Shown: positions 48,901 through 53,885 of the stretch, piece by piece | How positions within the stretch are numbered: position 1 is the first letter of the stretch | Layout: the number at the start of each line of letters is the position of its first letter | Origin: Parapristionchus giblindavisi | Lineage: Eukaryota; Nematoda; Chromadorea; Rhabditida; Diplogasteridae | DNA: 64,000 bases | Direction of reading: 5' to 3' | Assembly: GCA_943737045.1 (NCBI GenBank) | Contig: CALSFV010000367.1 | Span: 1-64,000, forward strand | Notes under the pieces: generated by a model | The model's input: the letters and a program-made list of their open reading frames with translations, nothing else | Database searches by the model: none | Told to the model about the DNA's origin: nothing | Translations under genes and position numbers: made by a program

Positions 48901-51884
48901 TCAATCACACGCTATTGCTTTCGTCTCTGACTATGGTCATGGAACGACGAGATTGTCTATGATATGAAGAGAGTGTAATGTATATCGTGCTGTTATAAAG
49001 TTGAGAAAGGCAAAGGAAAACTCTGGTATCTCACAACTTAAAGTCTACTTTACTTAAAGTTTACTTTAAATCTACTTCAAGTGAAAATAGTAACTACGAT
49101 GTTTATTTTGAAATGCCAGGGAAGAGGCGAGATCTCTCCGGAAATAACTTGGACCCTTCCAGACAATCAACAGCCCGAAGGCGTCGGTTACTCCTCGACT
49201 GGAGCTCAACTCGCCCATGAACTGGAAGAGCTCAACAGCCGCTCGAGAACCTCCACACTAAGAAAGCACTACACTGTTAGTGATTCTATGGAGCTCCCTT
49301 CGAGCTCAAAACTGTTCTCTGATAGTGGAAAATAAACCCGGAAATTGATCAAAATTTGTTCCGGTTACACTTTTGTGCTCACTTTGCCTACAGTATAGTG
49401 TGACCAGAGCTGAGAGTTTAAGGTTAACGCGGGGTGTTAGTTTACCACCCGGCGCTAACTAGATTCATATTTTAGCCCGGAGACTACCTCAAATACGCCT
49501 CGGAGGCCGACTACAACAGTCTGACTCGTCGCAATCGCTCACTGTCAGAATCCAGACTGGCTGCCAGAGGTATGTGCATCCACACTAACCGAAAGATCAA
49601 AGATCAAAGATCAACCAACCAACCAACCAACACTCACACTGTTTTGTTGTTGTTTTTCGAATAATATAGTCATAGAGTTCGACTAAAACTGCACGAGTTC
49701 AGTTCGTGATAGTTAGACCCTACTACCGTAACCCGCATGATCTGTTTAGACGCATCAGAGACGCGCGAGTCTCGCTCTCGGTACGCCTCGGGCATGGCCG
49801 ACTCGTCGTACATCACGCGCTCGGCCATGGACAAGTCGTCGTCGGCCTACGGCACCGACACCTACTCCAAGCGGTACAACTACCGCAGCCGGTCGGACGT
49901 CGGGTCACCGCGTCGGTACGCCAGTCAGACGCTACTCGACGGCTCCCGGCCCGGACCCAGCACGCCGCACGCCAAGCGCGACGCCATCTACACGCTGCAG
50001 AAGGAGCTCGACACGCTGTCCAGATCGCCCGACTTCGGCTCCCAAAGAGGCTACGATAGCGGTGGAGCCGCATACGACACCATCCGATCAAGAACCACGA
50101 CCACCGGCCGAGGCTTCTCCAACTTCGACTATGGTGTGTCCTTAGTTACTTATAAGTACCCTAGCTTAGCCACTTAGTTAAGTACATCCTTAACTTAGTT
50201 ACTTAATACTTAGTGGTCCCTGCAGTCGAAATAGTCCGAACTAGCCAGAAGAGCAATCATCTTGCATTTCTTTTTCACAACCACCACCACCACTTTCTTT
50301 CTTCTCCGTAGTCAGTCTCTCCTTGCAATGACCTTTTGACCAAGGCCGCTATACCTTTGTGCTCCCATGTATCTCATGTTAATGAATATACTTTGTTCTG
50401 AATCCCCCCATCTTCCATTAACCTGTCTACAACGATTGAATCATTGAGCTGACTGTTCCCAATAAGTCTCCTTTGTCCGACCTTTGCAGAGTACAAAACT
50501 CTGCAAAAGAGCAAGGTACAAGTATCCATGAACAGTTTCAAACCGTTTGCCGACAACGTGACGTCACATGCGTAGGTGGAGGAGTTCTCCAACTACGCTT
50601 GTGGCGTCGCGTTTGTCGGTAAACGGATTGTTAATGTTCATGGATACCTATACAGCAGTTGAGAAACGTACAGCTTGATGAGTCAACCCTCTATCCCGCT
50701 CAGAATCGGCGCTTAGCAACAGTGAAGTTCTCAACTACGTTATATAAGTTCTTCATCCGTTGATGTTGCTAAGCGCCGTCTCTAAAAGGGCACATATGAT
50801 AAGCATTATATCCCTCTTCTTACCCGCATGCCCCTGTTCCAGATGCGTCGGCGCTCAAGACCGAGCTCGGCAGCACGTCGGCCTCGGGCGCGGGCTCTAC
50901 GTCCGTCACGACGACGGCCGTCCGCTATCCCGCCTCGACCACAGTCAAGGCGGCTACGTCGTCTGGCGCAGCGACATCTGGCGCCGCAGCATCATCCTCA
51001 GCGACTCGAGGCATGTTGTACCACAACTACTACGGTGTGTGCTTGCTGTGTTCTCTTAACATTCTGTCTTTTCCTAATGTAGTGAACGTGTTCGTGTGTG
51101 TGTGTGTTTTGCTAATCCTGACCGTGAAAGACTAAATGACGGCTCTGGACGTCCGGGTTTGAGCTATTCCGCGGCTGTTGTAGGAGAGGACCGCTGGGCG
51201 GACGACCTGATCGGCATCGTACACGAGCCGATGGATCGAACGATGGACCGTATTCGGAAGTACTCCAGTTCCGTTGCTAATCTAGGTATATATATTTATA
51301 CGTACTGAGAGGGTACGACCGCTCATGTGCCACGTTGAAACAGAAAACACTCTGATCAAGCACAACACTGGAAAAAAAAACAATTCCCCGGCTAAGGTAC
51401 CCCAGGAGAAATATTCCCTTTTATGATAGGGAATAATTCTCCTGTTGTACCTTACAAGGCAGGGAATTGTGAGTGTGGTATTTATATAAGTGGTGCACGA
51501 GCCAGGTTTCACACTCTCAGTGCCTCCTCAACCATAAACTCAATCAATAACTGCTTCAAATCAATCAATAATCAATCAATCGATTAGACTTGATATCACT
51601 CTAGCCAGTGTGCATCTGACGTGAGCCTCAACTATCATCTCTCCATATGTCTTATCTCATTACACAAATTAATCATTATCGATCGATATTACTGTACCAG
51701 TAACGATTATCGATTGATCGATCCTAATTATCGATTGATTCAGATGCGGCCGAGGAAGGCAAGGAGATTGTAGAGGAGAAGTACCACTCGTCGTATAAGG
51801 AGGTACCGTAACCCTTACCGTAAATGGGCGGAGCCTAATCAATCAATAATTCAATCTCAGGAACACTCCACATCCGGTCGTTAA
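3867..51884 (+). CDS. let-805: Myotactin (LET-805) orthologue: giant FN3-repeat transmembrane receptor, spliced
   Basis: In nematodes myotactin sits in the epidermal (hypodermal) plasma membrane at fibrous organelles and ties body muscle, through the epidermis and its intermediate filaments, to the cuticle (established for C. elegans LET-805). I joined 115 coding exons per isoform by hand. Cumulative length is 13392 nt, a multiple of three, ending at TAA 51882-51884, so about 4463 residues; from memory C. elegans LET-805 is about 4450. Order: signal peptide (1-22), about 36-37 FN3 repeats (26-3800) recognised by the strand-C Trp (T/V-x-W) and strand-F Y-x-V-x-V motifs, a juxtamembrane segment, one transmembrane helix (about 3887-3910), then a tail with charged coils, Gly-Tyr/Phe repeats and a Ser/Tyr/Arg-rich C-terminus. 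No Ig domain is visible, which argues against sidekick, Dscam or titin-like proteins. Odd points: two alternative transmembrane exons, many AAG acceptors, one GC donor (13986) and one GAG acceptor (before 24879). A whole in-phase exon could have been missed. Confidence 0.9.
4548..4669. mobile_element. hairpin family B, TTAA-flanked miniature element
   Basis: TTAAAGGGAGC... at the left and ...GCACCCTTTAA at the right; the interior is complementary (TCTCT...AGAGAG). It abuts a family A copy at 4674. It lies in the first myotactin intron. Confidence 0.75.
4674..4777. mobile_element. hairpin family A copy
   Basis: ACACCCCAAGCTAATTTGAA at the left, complement ending GCTTGGGGT at the right, with CTCTCTCGC...GAGAGAG inner arms. 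Directly after a family B copy. Confidence 0.75.
5690..5795. mobile_element. hairpin family B fragment
   Basis: Retains GCTCTCTCGTGGTTAGAGAA and GAGAAATAGTGTGTGATTTG; ends lost. In myotactin intron 1. Confidence 0.4.
6635..11454 (+). CDS. let-805: myotactin exons 2-13: FN3 repeats 1-4
   Basis: Exons: 6635-6752, 6804-6882, 6928-7057, 7384-7487, 8069-8175, 8409-8482, 8576-8676, 8942-9057, 9306-9414, 9458-9580, 9818-9914, 11369-11454 (about residues 26-440). Each FN3 repeat is usually split over two or three exons. Core Trp motifs are LTVEW, IAIEW, IQIEW and FTVHW; strand-F motifs include AYFVRIKV, MYNFRVRA and KYHIGVAA. The first repeat starts with VSRSKR, a possible furin-type site. The first acceptor is a tandem CAGCAG, so Ser or Leu at the junction is ambiguous. 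The last intron of this block carries a mariner remnant. Confidence 0.85.
7944..8014 (+). other. tRNA-like element with intact A and B boxes, in a myotactin intron
   Basis: TGGCGCATTGG (7951) fits a Pol III A box and GGTTCGAATCC (about 7993) a B box at tRNA spacing. The acceptor and T-stem do not pair properly (only three G-C pairs), so it is probably a tRNA pseudogene or tRNA-derived SINE head, not a working tRNA. Confidence 0.5.
9983..11261 (+). mobile_element. mariner-type DNA transposon remnant (1.28 kb) in a myotactin intron
   Basis: Ends are inverted copies of AGGGTGATCAAGAATTACGA (20 bp shown; one mismatch at the outermost base), flanked by TA at 9981-9982 and 11262-11263, the Tc1/mariner target site. 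The length is that of a full mariner. The body encodes a broken transposase. It lies between exons 12 and 13 on the same strand as the host gene. Confidence 0.85.
10139..11143 (+). pseudogene. mariner-like transposase, inactivated
   Basis: An open N-terminal piece (10172-10405) has a helix-turn-helix DNA-binding region with the nematode-mariner phrase NPQRTMRKM. Downstream, short pieces in shifting frames still resemble transposase (FTIEQAHNRQN, KWCKDKMQAF, HKNLESLNN, IKAKGGLIEK with a stop at 11141). Several stops and frameshifts separate them, so no full protein can be made. The catalytic acidic triad cannot be assigned reliably. Confidence 0.8.
11496..11616. mobile_element. hairpin family B copy
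   Basis: Best-preserved copy: TTAAAGGGAGCGTAACC at the left and its complement GGTTACGCTCCCTTTAA at the right, about 121 bp, in the intron between exons 13 and 14. TTAA on both sides suggests a piggyBac-like target. Confidence 0.8.
11657..15923 (+). CDS. let-805: myotactin exons 14-29: FN3 repeats 5-9
   Basis: Exons: 11657-11755, 11851-11952, 12024-12102, 12509-12608, 12661-12808, 12878-12950, 13034-13158, 13304-13386, 13559-13677, 13747-13810, 13887-13985, 14207-14322, 14596-14691, 15470-15605, 15671-15761, 15857-15923 (about residues 441-972). Core motifs include RFTW, VRVSW, VVEW and strand-F LYSFKVRS, YYVRVRA, YVVEVRM. Exon 24 ends at a GCAAGT donor, the only GC-AG intron found. Exon 26 encodes RLKRSVCD (an RxKR site) and a Cys-rich insertion between repeats 8 and 9. 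Confidence 0.83.
12103..12508. other. myotactin intron 16, TGTTCTAAC-rich
   Basis: After a CTTAAG-type start, 12290-12495 repeats the motif TGTTCTAAC or CATGTTCTAAC about ten times with variation. Confidence 0.5.
14006..14115. mobile_element. hairpin family A copy
   Basis: ACACACGCCGAGCTAATTTT ... AAATTAGTTCGGGGTGTG; between myotactin exons 24 and 25. Confidence 0.72.
14920..15017. mobile_element. hairpin family A copy, degenerate
   Basis: TAGCTAATTTGAAACTCCCC ... GAGAGCCAAATTAGCTCGG; in the intron between exons 26 and 27. Confidence 0.6.
16004..16147 (+). repeat. tandem repeat in intron 29
   Basis: Three to four units of AAATCCGGTCAGGTTTTTCG plus a TTTTTGTGAAATTTTGGC spacer, bounded by inverted GCATAGGTCGAA (15978) and TTCGACCTATGC (16170). 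Confidence 0.75.
16563..16622 (+). repeat. dispersed 60-bp repeat, copy 2
   Basis: Plus-strand partner of 691-756, in the intron between exons 29 and 30. Function unknown. Confidence 0.7.
16772..16884. mobile_element. hairpin family A copy
   Basis: AGGCACCCCGAGTTAATTTT ... TTGCTCGGGGTGTGCCTTT; nearly complete. Between exons 29 and 30. Confidence 0.75.
17078..21326 (+). CDS. let-805: myotactin exons 30-44: FN3 repeats 10-15
   Basis: Exons: 17078-17199, 17258-17358, 17627-17723, 17828-17956, 18149-18376, 18566-18638, 18917-19190, 19277-19372, 19614-19714, 19985-20093, 20261-20348, 20410-20508, 20563-20714, 20942-21047, 21257-21326 (about residues 973-1587). Visible FN3 signatures include HVRVSW, QIRLTW, LQLSW, ASVSW and strand-F TYIVRVIA, RYRIGVAA, DYNFKVRA, TYDFQVSA. 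Exons 34 and 36 are longer than most (228 and 274 nt) and each spans the end of one repeat and the start of the next, suggesting intron loss there. Confidence 0.85.
17464..17535. mobile_element. hairpin family A core
   Basis: Inner stem only: GGCAACACTCTCTCGCAGAC / GCGAGAGAGTGTGGCCAGAG. Between exons 31 and 32. Confidence 0.6.
17739..17827 (+). repeat. ATCGATCAATAA tandem repeat filling an intron
   Basis: Four to five units of ATCGATAATCGATCAATAA-type sequence occupy nearly the whole intron between exons 32 and 33, up to the AAG acceptor. Confidence 0.8.
18013..18118. mobile_element. hairpin family A copy
   Basis: GCACACAGCTAAATTTAATC ... TTCAAAATAACTCGGTGTG; between exons 33 and 34. Confidence 0.68.
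18423..18520. mobile_element. hairpin family C copy
   Basis: ATGCATCGTTACGTTTGCC ... GGGTTACGGCGTAGACACGTAAG; in the intron between exons 34 and 35. Confidence 0.65.
21458..27293 (+). CDS. let-805: myotactin exons 45-57: FN3 repeats 16-20
   Basis: Exons: 21458-21582, 22012-22140, 22216-22331, 24879-24993, 25049-25179, 25328-25427, 25609-25821, 26082-26156, 26205-26324, 26371-26489, 26767-26832, 26989-27109, 27210-27293 (about residues 1588-2092). FN3 cores: LTVGW, VTIEW, VRVSW, VRVNW, LSFQW; strand F: HYNVTVQA, LYEVKVRA, KYVMRVKA. Exon 48 (24879) can only be joined in frame through a TTTGAG 3' splice site, next to a 2.2-kb foldback insertion. The other junctions use CAG, TAG or AAG. Confidence 0.82.
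21668..21990 (+). repeat. 83-bp direct repeat pair in intron 45
   Basis: TTTGCTTAAGGATGACACC... at 21668-21751 recurs at 21908-21990 with few changes, inside an intron otherwise made of CTTAAG-like motifs. Confidence 0.75.
22431..24664. mobile_element. 2.2-kb foldback (long inverted repeat) element in a myotactin intron
   Basis: Outer ends are inverted copies (CGACCACC...GGTGGTCG). The arms, about 0.85 kb each, match over their length: for example ACCACTTTTTTGACTC at 22699 versus its complement near 24065, and related CCCCGGGG palindromes at 23302 and 23757. The unpaired centre is about 23290-23480. No transposase reading frame is present. The right arm has been split by a 305-bp insertion (24142-24446). 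Target duplication is unclear. Confidence 0.85.
24142..24446. mobile_element. hAT-type miniature element nested in the foldback
   Basis: Flanked by an exact 8-bp duplication CCCTAGAC (24134-24141 and 24447-24454). Ends are TAGAGTTGGC and GCCAACCCTA, a hAT-like terminal repeat. The left arm of the host foldback shows the uninterrupted site at about 22640-22655. The inside carries seven palindromes of the form CATTGCGGGCCCGCAATG or a shortened version. Confidence 0.88.
25852..25940. mobile_element. hairpin family A copy, internally deleted
   Basis: ACCGAGCTAAGTTGAAACTC ... GTGGAGAGTTTCAAATTAT; loop shortened. Between exons 51 and 52. Confidence 0.6.
25959..26046. mobile_element. hairpin related to family C
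   Basis: TGTTACATTTTTCAAAACTT ... CGTTTTGAAAATGTAGCA outer arms with a GCGCACGCCGTAA-like core; between exons 51 and 52. Confidence 0.5.
26609..26729. mobile_element. hairpin family B copy
   Basis: TTACCTCTCTCAATGGTCTC at the left pairs with GAGAGAGGTTACGCTCCC at the right; in the intron between exons 54 and 55. Confidence 0.78.
27408..32664 (+). CDS. let-805: myotactin exons 58-74: FN3 repeats 21-28
   Basis: Exons: 27408-27536, 27784-27957, 28131-28427, 28561-28659, 29097-29240, 29408-29583, 29687-29803, 29958-30060, 30160-30312, 30658-30766, 30818-30906, 31045-31249, 31446-31576, 31652-31771, 31859-31931, 32121-32269, 32496-32664 (about residues 2093-2904). Repeat 22 is encoded by the single 297-nt exon 60. 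Signatures include FMVSW, LHIRW, VRVTW, ATVTW, IEVSW, ITVGW and strand-F QYRVQVSC, YFVRIKVV, QYRIRVKA, YFFRLRVV. Phases agree throughout. Confidence 0.86.
27590..27672. repeat. near-perfect 83-bp palindrome
   Basis: Arms of about 40 bp (ATCTCACTTTTTAAGAGTG ... CACTCTTAAAAAGTGAGAT) with almost no loop; in the intron between exons 58 and 59. Confidence 0.85.
28474..28560 (+). repeat. 27-bp tandem repeat that duplicates a 3' splice site
   Basis: Units of ATTAAGGTCTTAAGTAACGA... start at 28474, 28501 and 28528; a final ATTAAG at 28555 is the acceptor of exon 61. Confidence 0.85.
28660..29096. other. myotactin intron 61, AT-rich
   Basis: TTATTAGTTATTTTA-like repeats near 28815-28940; nothing else recognised. 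Confidence 0.45.
30333..30453. mobile_element. hairpin family B copy
   Basis: TTAAAGGTAGCGTTACC ... GGTTACACTCCCTTTAA, 121 bp, in the intron between exons 66 and 67. Confidence 0.78.
31271..31385. mobile_element. hairpin family C copy, best preserved
   Basis: ATGCATCGTTACATTTGCC and its exact complement GGCAAATGTAACGATGCAT bound a CCTCCGCC/GGCGGAGG core; between exons 69 and 70. Confidence 0.75.
32712..37010 (+). CDS. let-805: myotactin exons 75-90: FN3 repeats 29-35
   Basis: Exons: 32712-32763, 32832-32980, 33065-33288, 33425-33538, 33652-33783, 33888-34000, 34108-34177, 34224-34357, 34466-34673, 34769-34894, 35123-35173, 35644-35827, 35925-36060, 36108-36240, 36420-36608, 36850-37010 (about residues 2905-3629). 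Signatures include VRISW, LGFKW, IQLTW, LKVKW, LHVDW, LTVEW and strand-F LYLFKVRA, TYRFAVQG, IYNITVQG. The intron after exon 85 holds an hAT-type element that begins 13 bases past the donor; the intron after exon 86 holds a tRNA-like element. Confidence 0.85.
35187..35478. mobile_element. hAT-type miniature element, 292 bp
   Basis: Terminal inverted repeats TAGGGATCCGCA/TGCGGATCCCTA extend inward with GTGCATTCGTGC-like matches, and an exact 8-bp duplication GTACACAG flanks the element (35179-35186 and 35479-35486). It starts 13 bases after the donor of exon 85. Internal ORFs look accidental. Confidence 0.88.
35840..35913 (+). other. second tRNA-like element in a myotactin intron
   Basis: TGGTGTAGAGG (35847) as A box and GGTTCGAATCC (35890) as B box. 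It ends just before the 3' splice site of exon 87. Acceptor and T-stem pairing is poor. Confidence 0.48.
36272..36376. mobile_element. hairpin family A copy
   Basis: ACACCACGAGCTAATTTTAC ... CCAATTGGCTCGTTGTGT; preceded by a second partial left end (CCCGAGTTAATTTT). Between exons 88 and 89. Confidence 0.68.
36642..36767. mobile_element. hairpin family A copy with duplicated left end
   Basis: ACACCCCGAGTTATTTTAAC then CGCCCCGAGTTTTTTTTG, then the usual stem; between exons 89 and 90. Confidence 0.65.
37221..40122 (+). CDS. let-805: myotactin exons 91-100: last FN3 repeats and juxtamembrane segment
   Basis: Exons: 37221-37317, 37397-37462, 37519-37605, 37665-37739, 37814-37926, 38898-38967, 39200-39277, 39352-39429, 39476-39527, 40099-40122 (about residues 3630-3876). 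Repeat 36 is clear (SLSWEP; YVFQVRAM). Repeat 37 is degenerate: FWEIDVQP and KKYNYEVYTLW survive, but the usual linker and Trp spacing do not. Exon 100 is a 24-nt microexon (residues ASMAVFPE, split codons at both ends) placed just before the two transmembrane exons. Confidence 0.8.
37927..38897. other. myotactin intron 95 (about 1 kb)
   Basis: Contains a CTCTAC/CTCTCT tract at 38310-38515 and a family A core at 38785. No exon candidate seen. Confidence 0.5.
38785..38862. mobile_element. hairpin family A core
   Basis: CTTTGGCAACACTCTCTCG / GAGAGAGTATTGCCAGAGTG stem, then AGTTTCAAATTAG; the left end is missing. Between exons 95 and 96. Confidence 0.55.
39528..40098. other. myotactin intron 99
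   Basis: A family B-like fragment (39595-39650), an AGAAGGAGAAGG tract near 39885 and a CTCTACCTCTGC tract (39980-40035). It precedes the 24-nt microexon. Confidence 0.45.
40333..40438 (+). CDS. let-805: myotactin transmembrane exon, version 1
   Basis: Starts in phase 1 after TTCCAG and ends in phase 2 before GTGAGA. Encodes DTKGVWSYIPWYW, then a hydrophobic helix GPLLFALGLVLLLVF, then CCWCCGT. The aromatic belt marks the outer face, and the Cys cluster on the inner face is a plausible palmitoylation site (inference). It joins exon 100 upstream and the exon at 42715 downstream in frame. Confidence 0.85.
40649..40757 (+). CDS. let-805: myotactin transmembrane exon, version 2 (alternative)
   Basis: Starts in phase 1 after CATTTCAG and ends in phase 2 before GTACGG, exactly like version 1, though 3 nt longer. 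Encodes TPYLTAGWPWWW, then an almost pure Leu helix with one Ile, then CCCLLWCLQG. Because it enters in phase 1 and leaves in phase 2, using both transmembrane exons together would shift the frame, so the two should be mutually exclusive. The alternative reading is a decayed exon copy that is never used, but intact splice sites and frame argue against that. Confidence 0.72.
41208..41349 (+). repeat. 42-bp tandem array, left part
   Basis: Diverged units of AGAACAGAGAAATAGTGTG...GAGAGACT. The unit resembles the right half of hairpin family B. The array is interrupted by the palindromic element at 41350. Confidence 0.65.
41350..42380. mobile_element. 1.03-kb near-perfect palindromic element with TA target duplication
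   Basis: Inverted ends TGAGTGCGCTTGCG/CGCAAGCGCACTCA are flanked by TA at 41348-41349 and 42381-42382. The arms (about 41350-41830 and 41885-42380) are nearly identical, with a short unique centre. No transposase is present. It interrupts a 42-bp tandem array in the intron between the transmembrane exons and exon 103. Confidence 0.87.
42382..42532 (+). repeat. 42-bp tandem array, right part
   Basis: Exact 42-bp period: AGAGAACAGAGAAATAGTGT starts at 42411 and 42453; flanking units are partial. Confidence 0.85.
42715..48411 (+). CDS. let-805: myotactin exons 103-109: cytoplasmic tail, coils and Gly-aromatic repeats
   Basis: Exons: 42715-42784, 43009-43087, 44115-44259, 44322-44418, 45374-45445, 45544-45618, 48297-48411 (about residues 3913-4129). 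It begins with a basic stop-transfer stretch (RYRSRKEHRR), then a charged helix (SNLRSLEERLDKMRG). Residues about 3963-4091 hold four copies of F-x-x-G-[YF]-x-x-G-[FLY]-[KR]-[DE]-[AG]: FEDGYVKGFKDA, FKEGYSKGLRDA, FSAGFMQGYKDG and FKQGYIDGFKEG. A heptad-like segment (TRRLQQSLTELTERLTSIEK) follows. The last donor is uncertain: GTAAGT at 48412 pairs with the acceptor before 49127, while GTTTGT at 48408 pairs with the acceptor before 49120; both keep frame. Confidence 0.82.
43466..43605. repeat. CTCTAC tandem tract
   Basis: Hexamer CTCTAC/CTCTTC/CTCCCT repeats in the intron between exons 104 and 105. Confidence 0.88.
43883..43985. mobile_element. hairpin family A copy, diverged
   Basis: GAGCTAATTTGCTACTCTTT ... 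AGGTTCAAATTAGGAGTTCC with a GTCACGC...GCGTGAT loop stem; between exons 104 and 105. Confidence 0.6.
44419..45373. other. myotactin intron 106 (about 1 kb)
   Basis: Apart from the family A copy at 44874 it is AT-rich with no recognisable feature. Confidence 0.45.
44874..44994. mobile_element. hairpin family A copy
   Basis: TTAAAGGCGCTCCCCTAGCC ... TAGCTTAGGGTGTCCCTTTA; shows TTAA-type flanks like family B. Between exons 106 and 107. Confidence 0.7.
46950..47050. mobile_element. hairpin family A, degenerate
   Basis: Only the right half is clear (TTGGCAATGCGGAGAGTTAA, then AGCCTGGGGTGT). Confidence 0.4.
47689..48000 (+). repeat. diverged direct repeat pair in the 2.7-kb tail intron
   Basis: About 125 bp at 47689-47813 (CGAATTCCGTGCGTGCTAG..., TATGTACACCACAGATCTGA) recurs at 47878-48000. 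The rest of 45619-48296 has no feature I recognise apart from a degenerate family A copy; a minus-strand ORF there is rejected. Confidence 0.7.
49127..51884 (+). CDS. let-805: myotactin exons 110-116: Ser/Tyr/Arg-rich C-terminal tail and stop
   Basis: Exons: 49127-49275 (or from 49120), 49476-49569, 49750-50133, 50843-51034, 51184-51285, 51744-51802, 51861-51884. Exon 112 (384 nt) is low in hydrophobics and rich in Ser, Tyr and Arg (for example SRSRYASGMADSSYITRS, SKRYNYRSRSD), a disordered linker with many possible phosphorylation sites. Exon 113 is Ala/Ser/Thr-rich. The protein ends EHSTSGR. In C. elegans this side faces the intermediate-filament cytoskeleton; no known domain is visible here. 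GC content and third-position G/C use rise sharply in exons 112-113. Confidence 0.83.
49375..49440. mobile_element. hairpin family A right half
   Basis: GTGTGACCAGAGCTGAGAGT then AACGCGGGGTGTTAGTTTA; between exons 110 and 111. Confidence 0.45.
50515..50650. repeat. imperfect hairpin
   Basis: TATCCATGAACAGTTTCAAA and CCGTTTGCCGACAA pair with TTGTCGGTAAACGG and TTAATGTTCATGGATA; between exons 112 and 113. Confidence 0.65.
50707..50783. repeat. compact hairpin, about 75 nt
   Basis: CGGCGCTTAGCAACA pairs exactly with TGTTGCTAAGCGCCG; inner GTGAAG/CTTCAT continues the stem past a bulge. Confidence 0.65.
51381..51470. repeat. hairpin, about 90 bp
   Basis: CAATTCCC, AAGGTAC and AGGAGAAATATTCCCT on the left pair with AGGGAATAATTCTCCT, GTACCTT and GGGAATTG on the right; between exons 114 and 115. 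Confidence 0.65.
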
Positions 51885-52698
51885 GCGATGTCGTCGGCAG
51901 GCCTGACCACAACATTATCGATTGACTCTTGTGCCATTGATCTACCAAGTGCCTCTACTACTACTCCCTATCATTCATCTGCTCAATTATTGATTAATTA
52001 CTCCGAGTTAGAGCTTGTATCCCATATATATCAACGTATACATTGCCAAATTTCATACCATATCATTATATAGACATATAGATTATTCTCATTATTCAGT
52101 TCGGTGCTAAATTTACCCATCTATTACATCCCTGCCTACTCTTCCTCCTCTTTCTGCTGTATCTTTCTCTCGCTCTGGGATTGTCGTAATCGTCGTCGCT
52201 CACTGCCACACTCACCACACCACTACCGTAACCCCATATCGTATACACCACCATTGTTCGATTTGCTCATATACACACACATACATACATATACACTTCT
52301 TATCTCGGACTACTTCCTTCCTTCTAGGGCCATTCTCGCACTATTCTACAACCTCTCTCCCTCTCCCTCTCCCTCTCCCTCTCCGTCTCCCTCTCCCTCC
52401 TCATCCTCTGTCACTCTTTACTCCATGGTCTTTTTCATATCGTTTTTTTTCGGCCCTAATGACTATGATAACCACTTCCACCTCTTCTTCGTATAAATCG
52501 CCTAGATTTCACTGTTCTTATTCGTTTCGCCGTTTTAGACTGCCCATTTTCATAATTTTTCGTAATTTCCGAAATATAGATAGTGTGTTTCACTTTTATA
52601 ACTGTTTGTGTGACATGGTATTCCGCAGAATATATATGCATAGATATAAGTTGTATAAGAATTCATTATCGTAAACTCTGTCTTCTCTGATTTTGGAG

Positions 52699-52704
52699 AA
52701 TAAA
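52699..52704 (+). terminator. candidate poly(A) signal for myotactin
   Basis: The first AATAAA I see after the stop codon, about 815 nt downstream. Nematode signals are often variant hexamers nearer the stop, so the true 3' end may be earlier. Confidence 0.25.
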
Positions 52705-53771
52705 CATGCACGCAGTTCTAGTCTTGTGGGTACACTCCGCAGTATTCCGGTGGTGTCAGCCGTTTTTCGCCGAAAGCCAGACAAGTGAGAGAGTATCAAT
52801 CATGCGAGAGTTTCTATAGTGAGCGGTCGTTAGGGCGTTCAAAGTGAACAAAAGACAGTGACTCGAAAGTTATCTTATATTTATTTCAGTAGAGACTACG
52901 TGAGAGTCGTTGCTTGAATTTTTCTTTGAAGAAAACTCTATTTTTAGAAGATTAGGTTCTGTGATCGCGAGTTAATTATGCATTACGAGTACTAGAATGT
53001 TTCAATATTCCGAATTAAATTAGTAGAATGTTAATGTCAGAGTTTGCAAGGTGCATATGCGCTACGTAGCATGCATTCACAACATGTACGTACATATCTG
53101 GAACATTATAGGATTATCATCTGAATTATCATATCGAATAACAACATACTCTTCCTCATGCGTCAAAGTCCACCAAAGTCCACCAACGTGTCGATAACTG
53201 CTACGTAGCGGGGAGAGCCCGCAGGGCGGAATTATGGCGAGGGTGTACTTTGAAATTGGCAGCTACAGCGTTAGTGATAATAGGGATCAATTTGCGGACT
53301 GATAAGCGCGAGTAGGGTTCGGCTCTATGAGGAAGCATGCGCATGGAATGCGTTTCGGCACGAACATTCGAACGATGGGCGCAAGAATGGCAGGGCGAGA
53401 TGATTTGTTTGTTGATGAAGTCGCAGAGAATGAACGAGAACGGCCAGAAGAGCGGGATTAAATGAATGACGAAAGATAAGAGATATCGGCGGAAAATGAT
53501 AACGAAAGTGAGCGTCATTCGCCGTCTTTCTTCCTCTGCCTCTGCCTCTCCCTATCCCCCTACCTCTACCTCTACCTCTACCTCTCCCTCTGCCTCTCCG
53601 TCTCCCTCTCCCTCTGCCTCTCTCCTACTGTATATCCCCGTTGTCTTATTCATTCCATTATATCATATGGTCGCCGCCGCGAGTGGCCACAACAAATTCC
53701 TGCCCGACCATTATAGTTTCCTTCTTATAGCGAAATTGTTCGACTTTGATCGCGCATAGTGTTGCCATTAT

Positions 53772-53885
53772 TAAAGGAGCACACCAGGCTACTTTTACTC
53801 TCACCATTGGCAACACTCTCGTAGACAAGGAACGCGAGAGAGTGTGGCCAGCGCGGGGAGTTTCAAATTAGCGCGGGTTGCCACT
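53772..53885. mobile_element. hairpin family A copy, intergenic
   Basis: TTAAAGGAGCACACCAGGCT ... AATTAGCGCGGGTTGCCACT with the CTCTCG/CGAGAG stem. Confidence 0.65.

Noticed and set aside
53201..53518. 105-residue minus-strand ORF in the intergenic region
   Set aside because: Hydrophobic but without a recognisable family, start context or splice partners.
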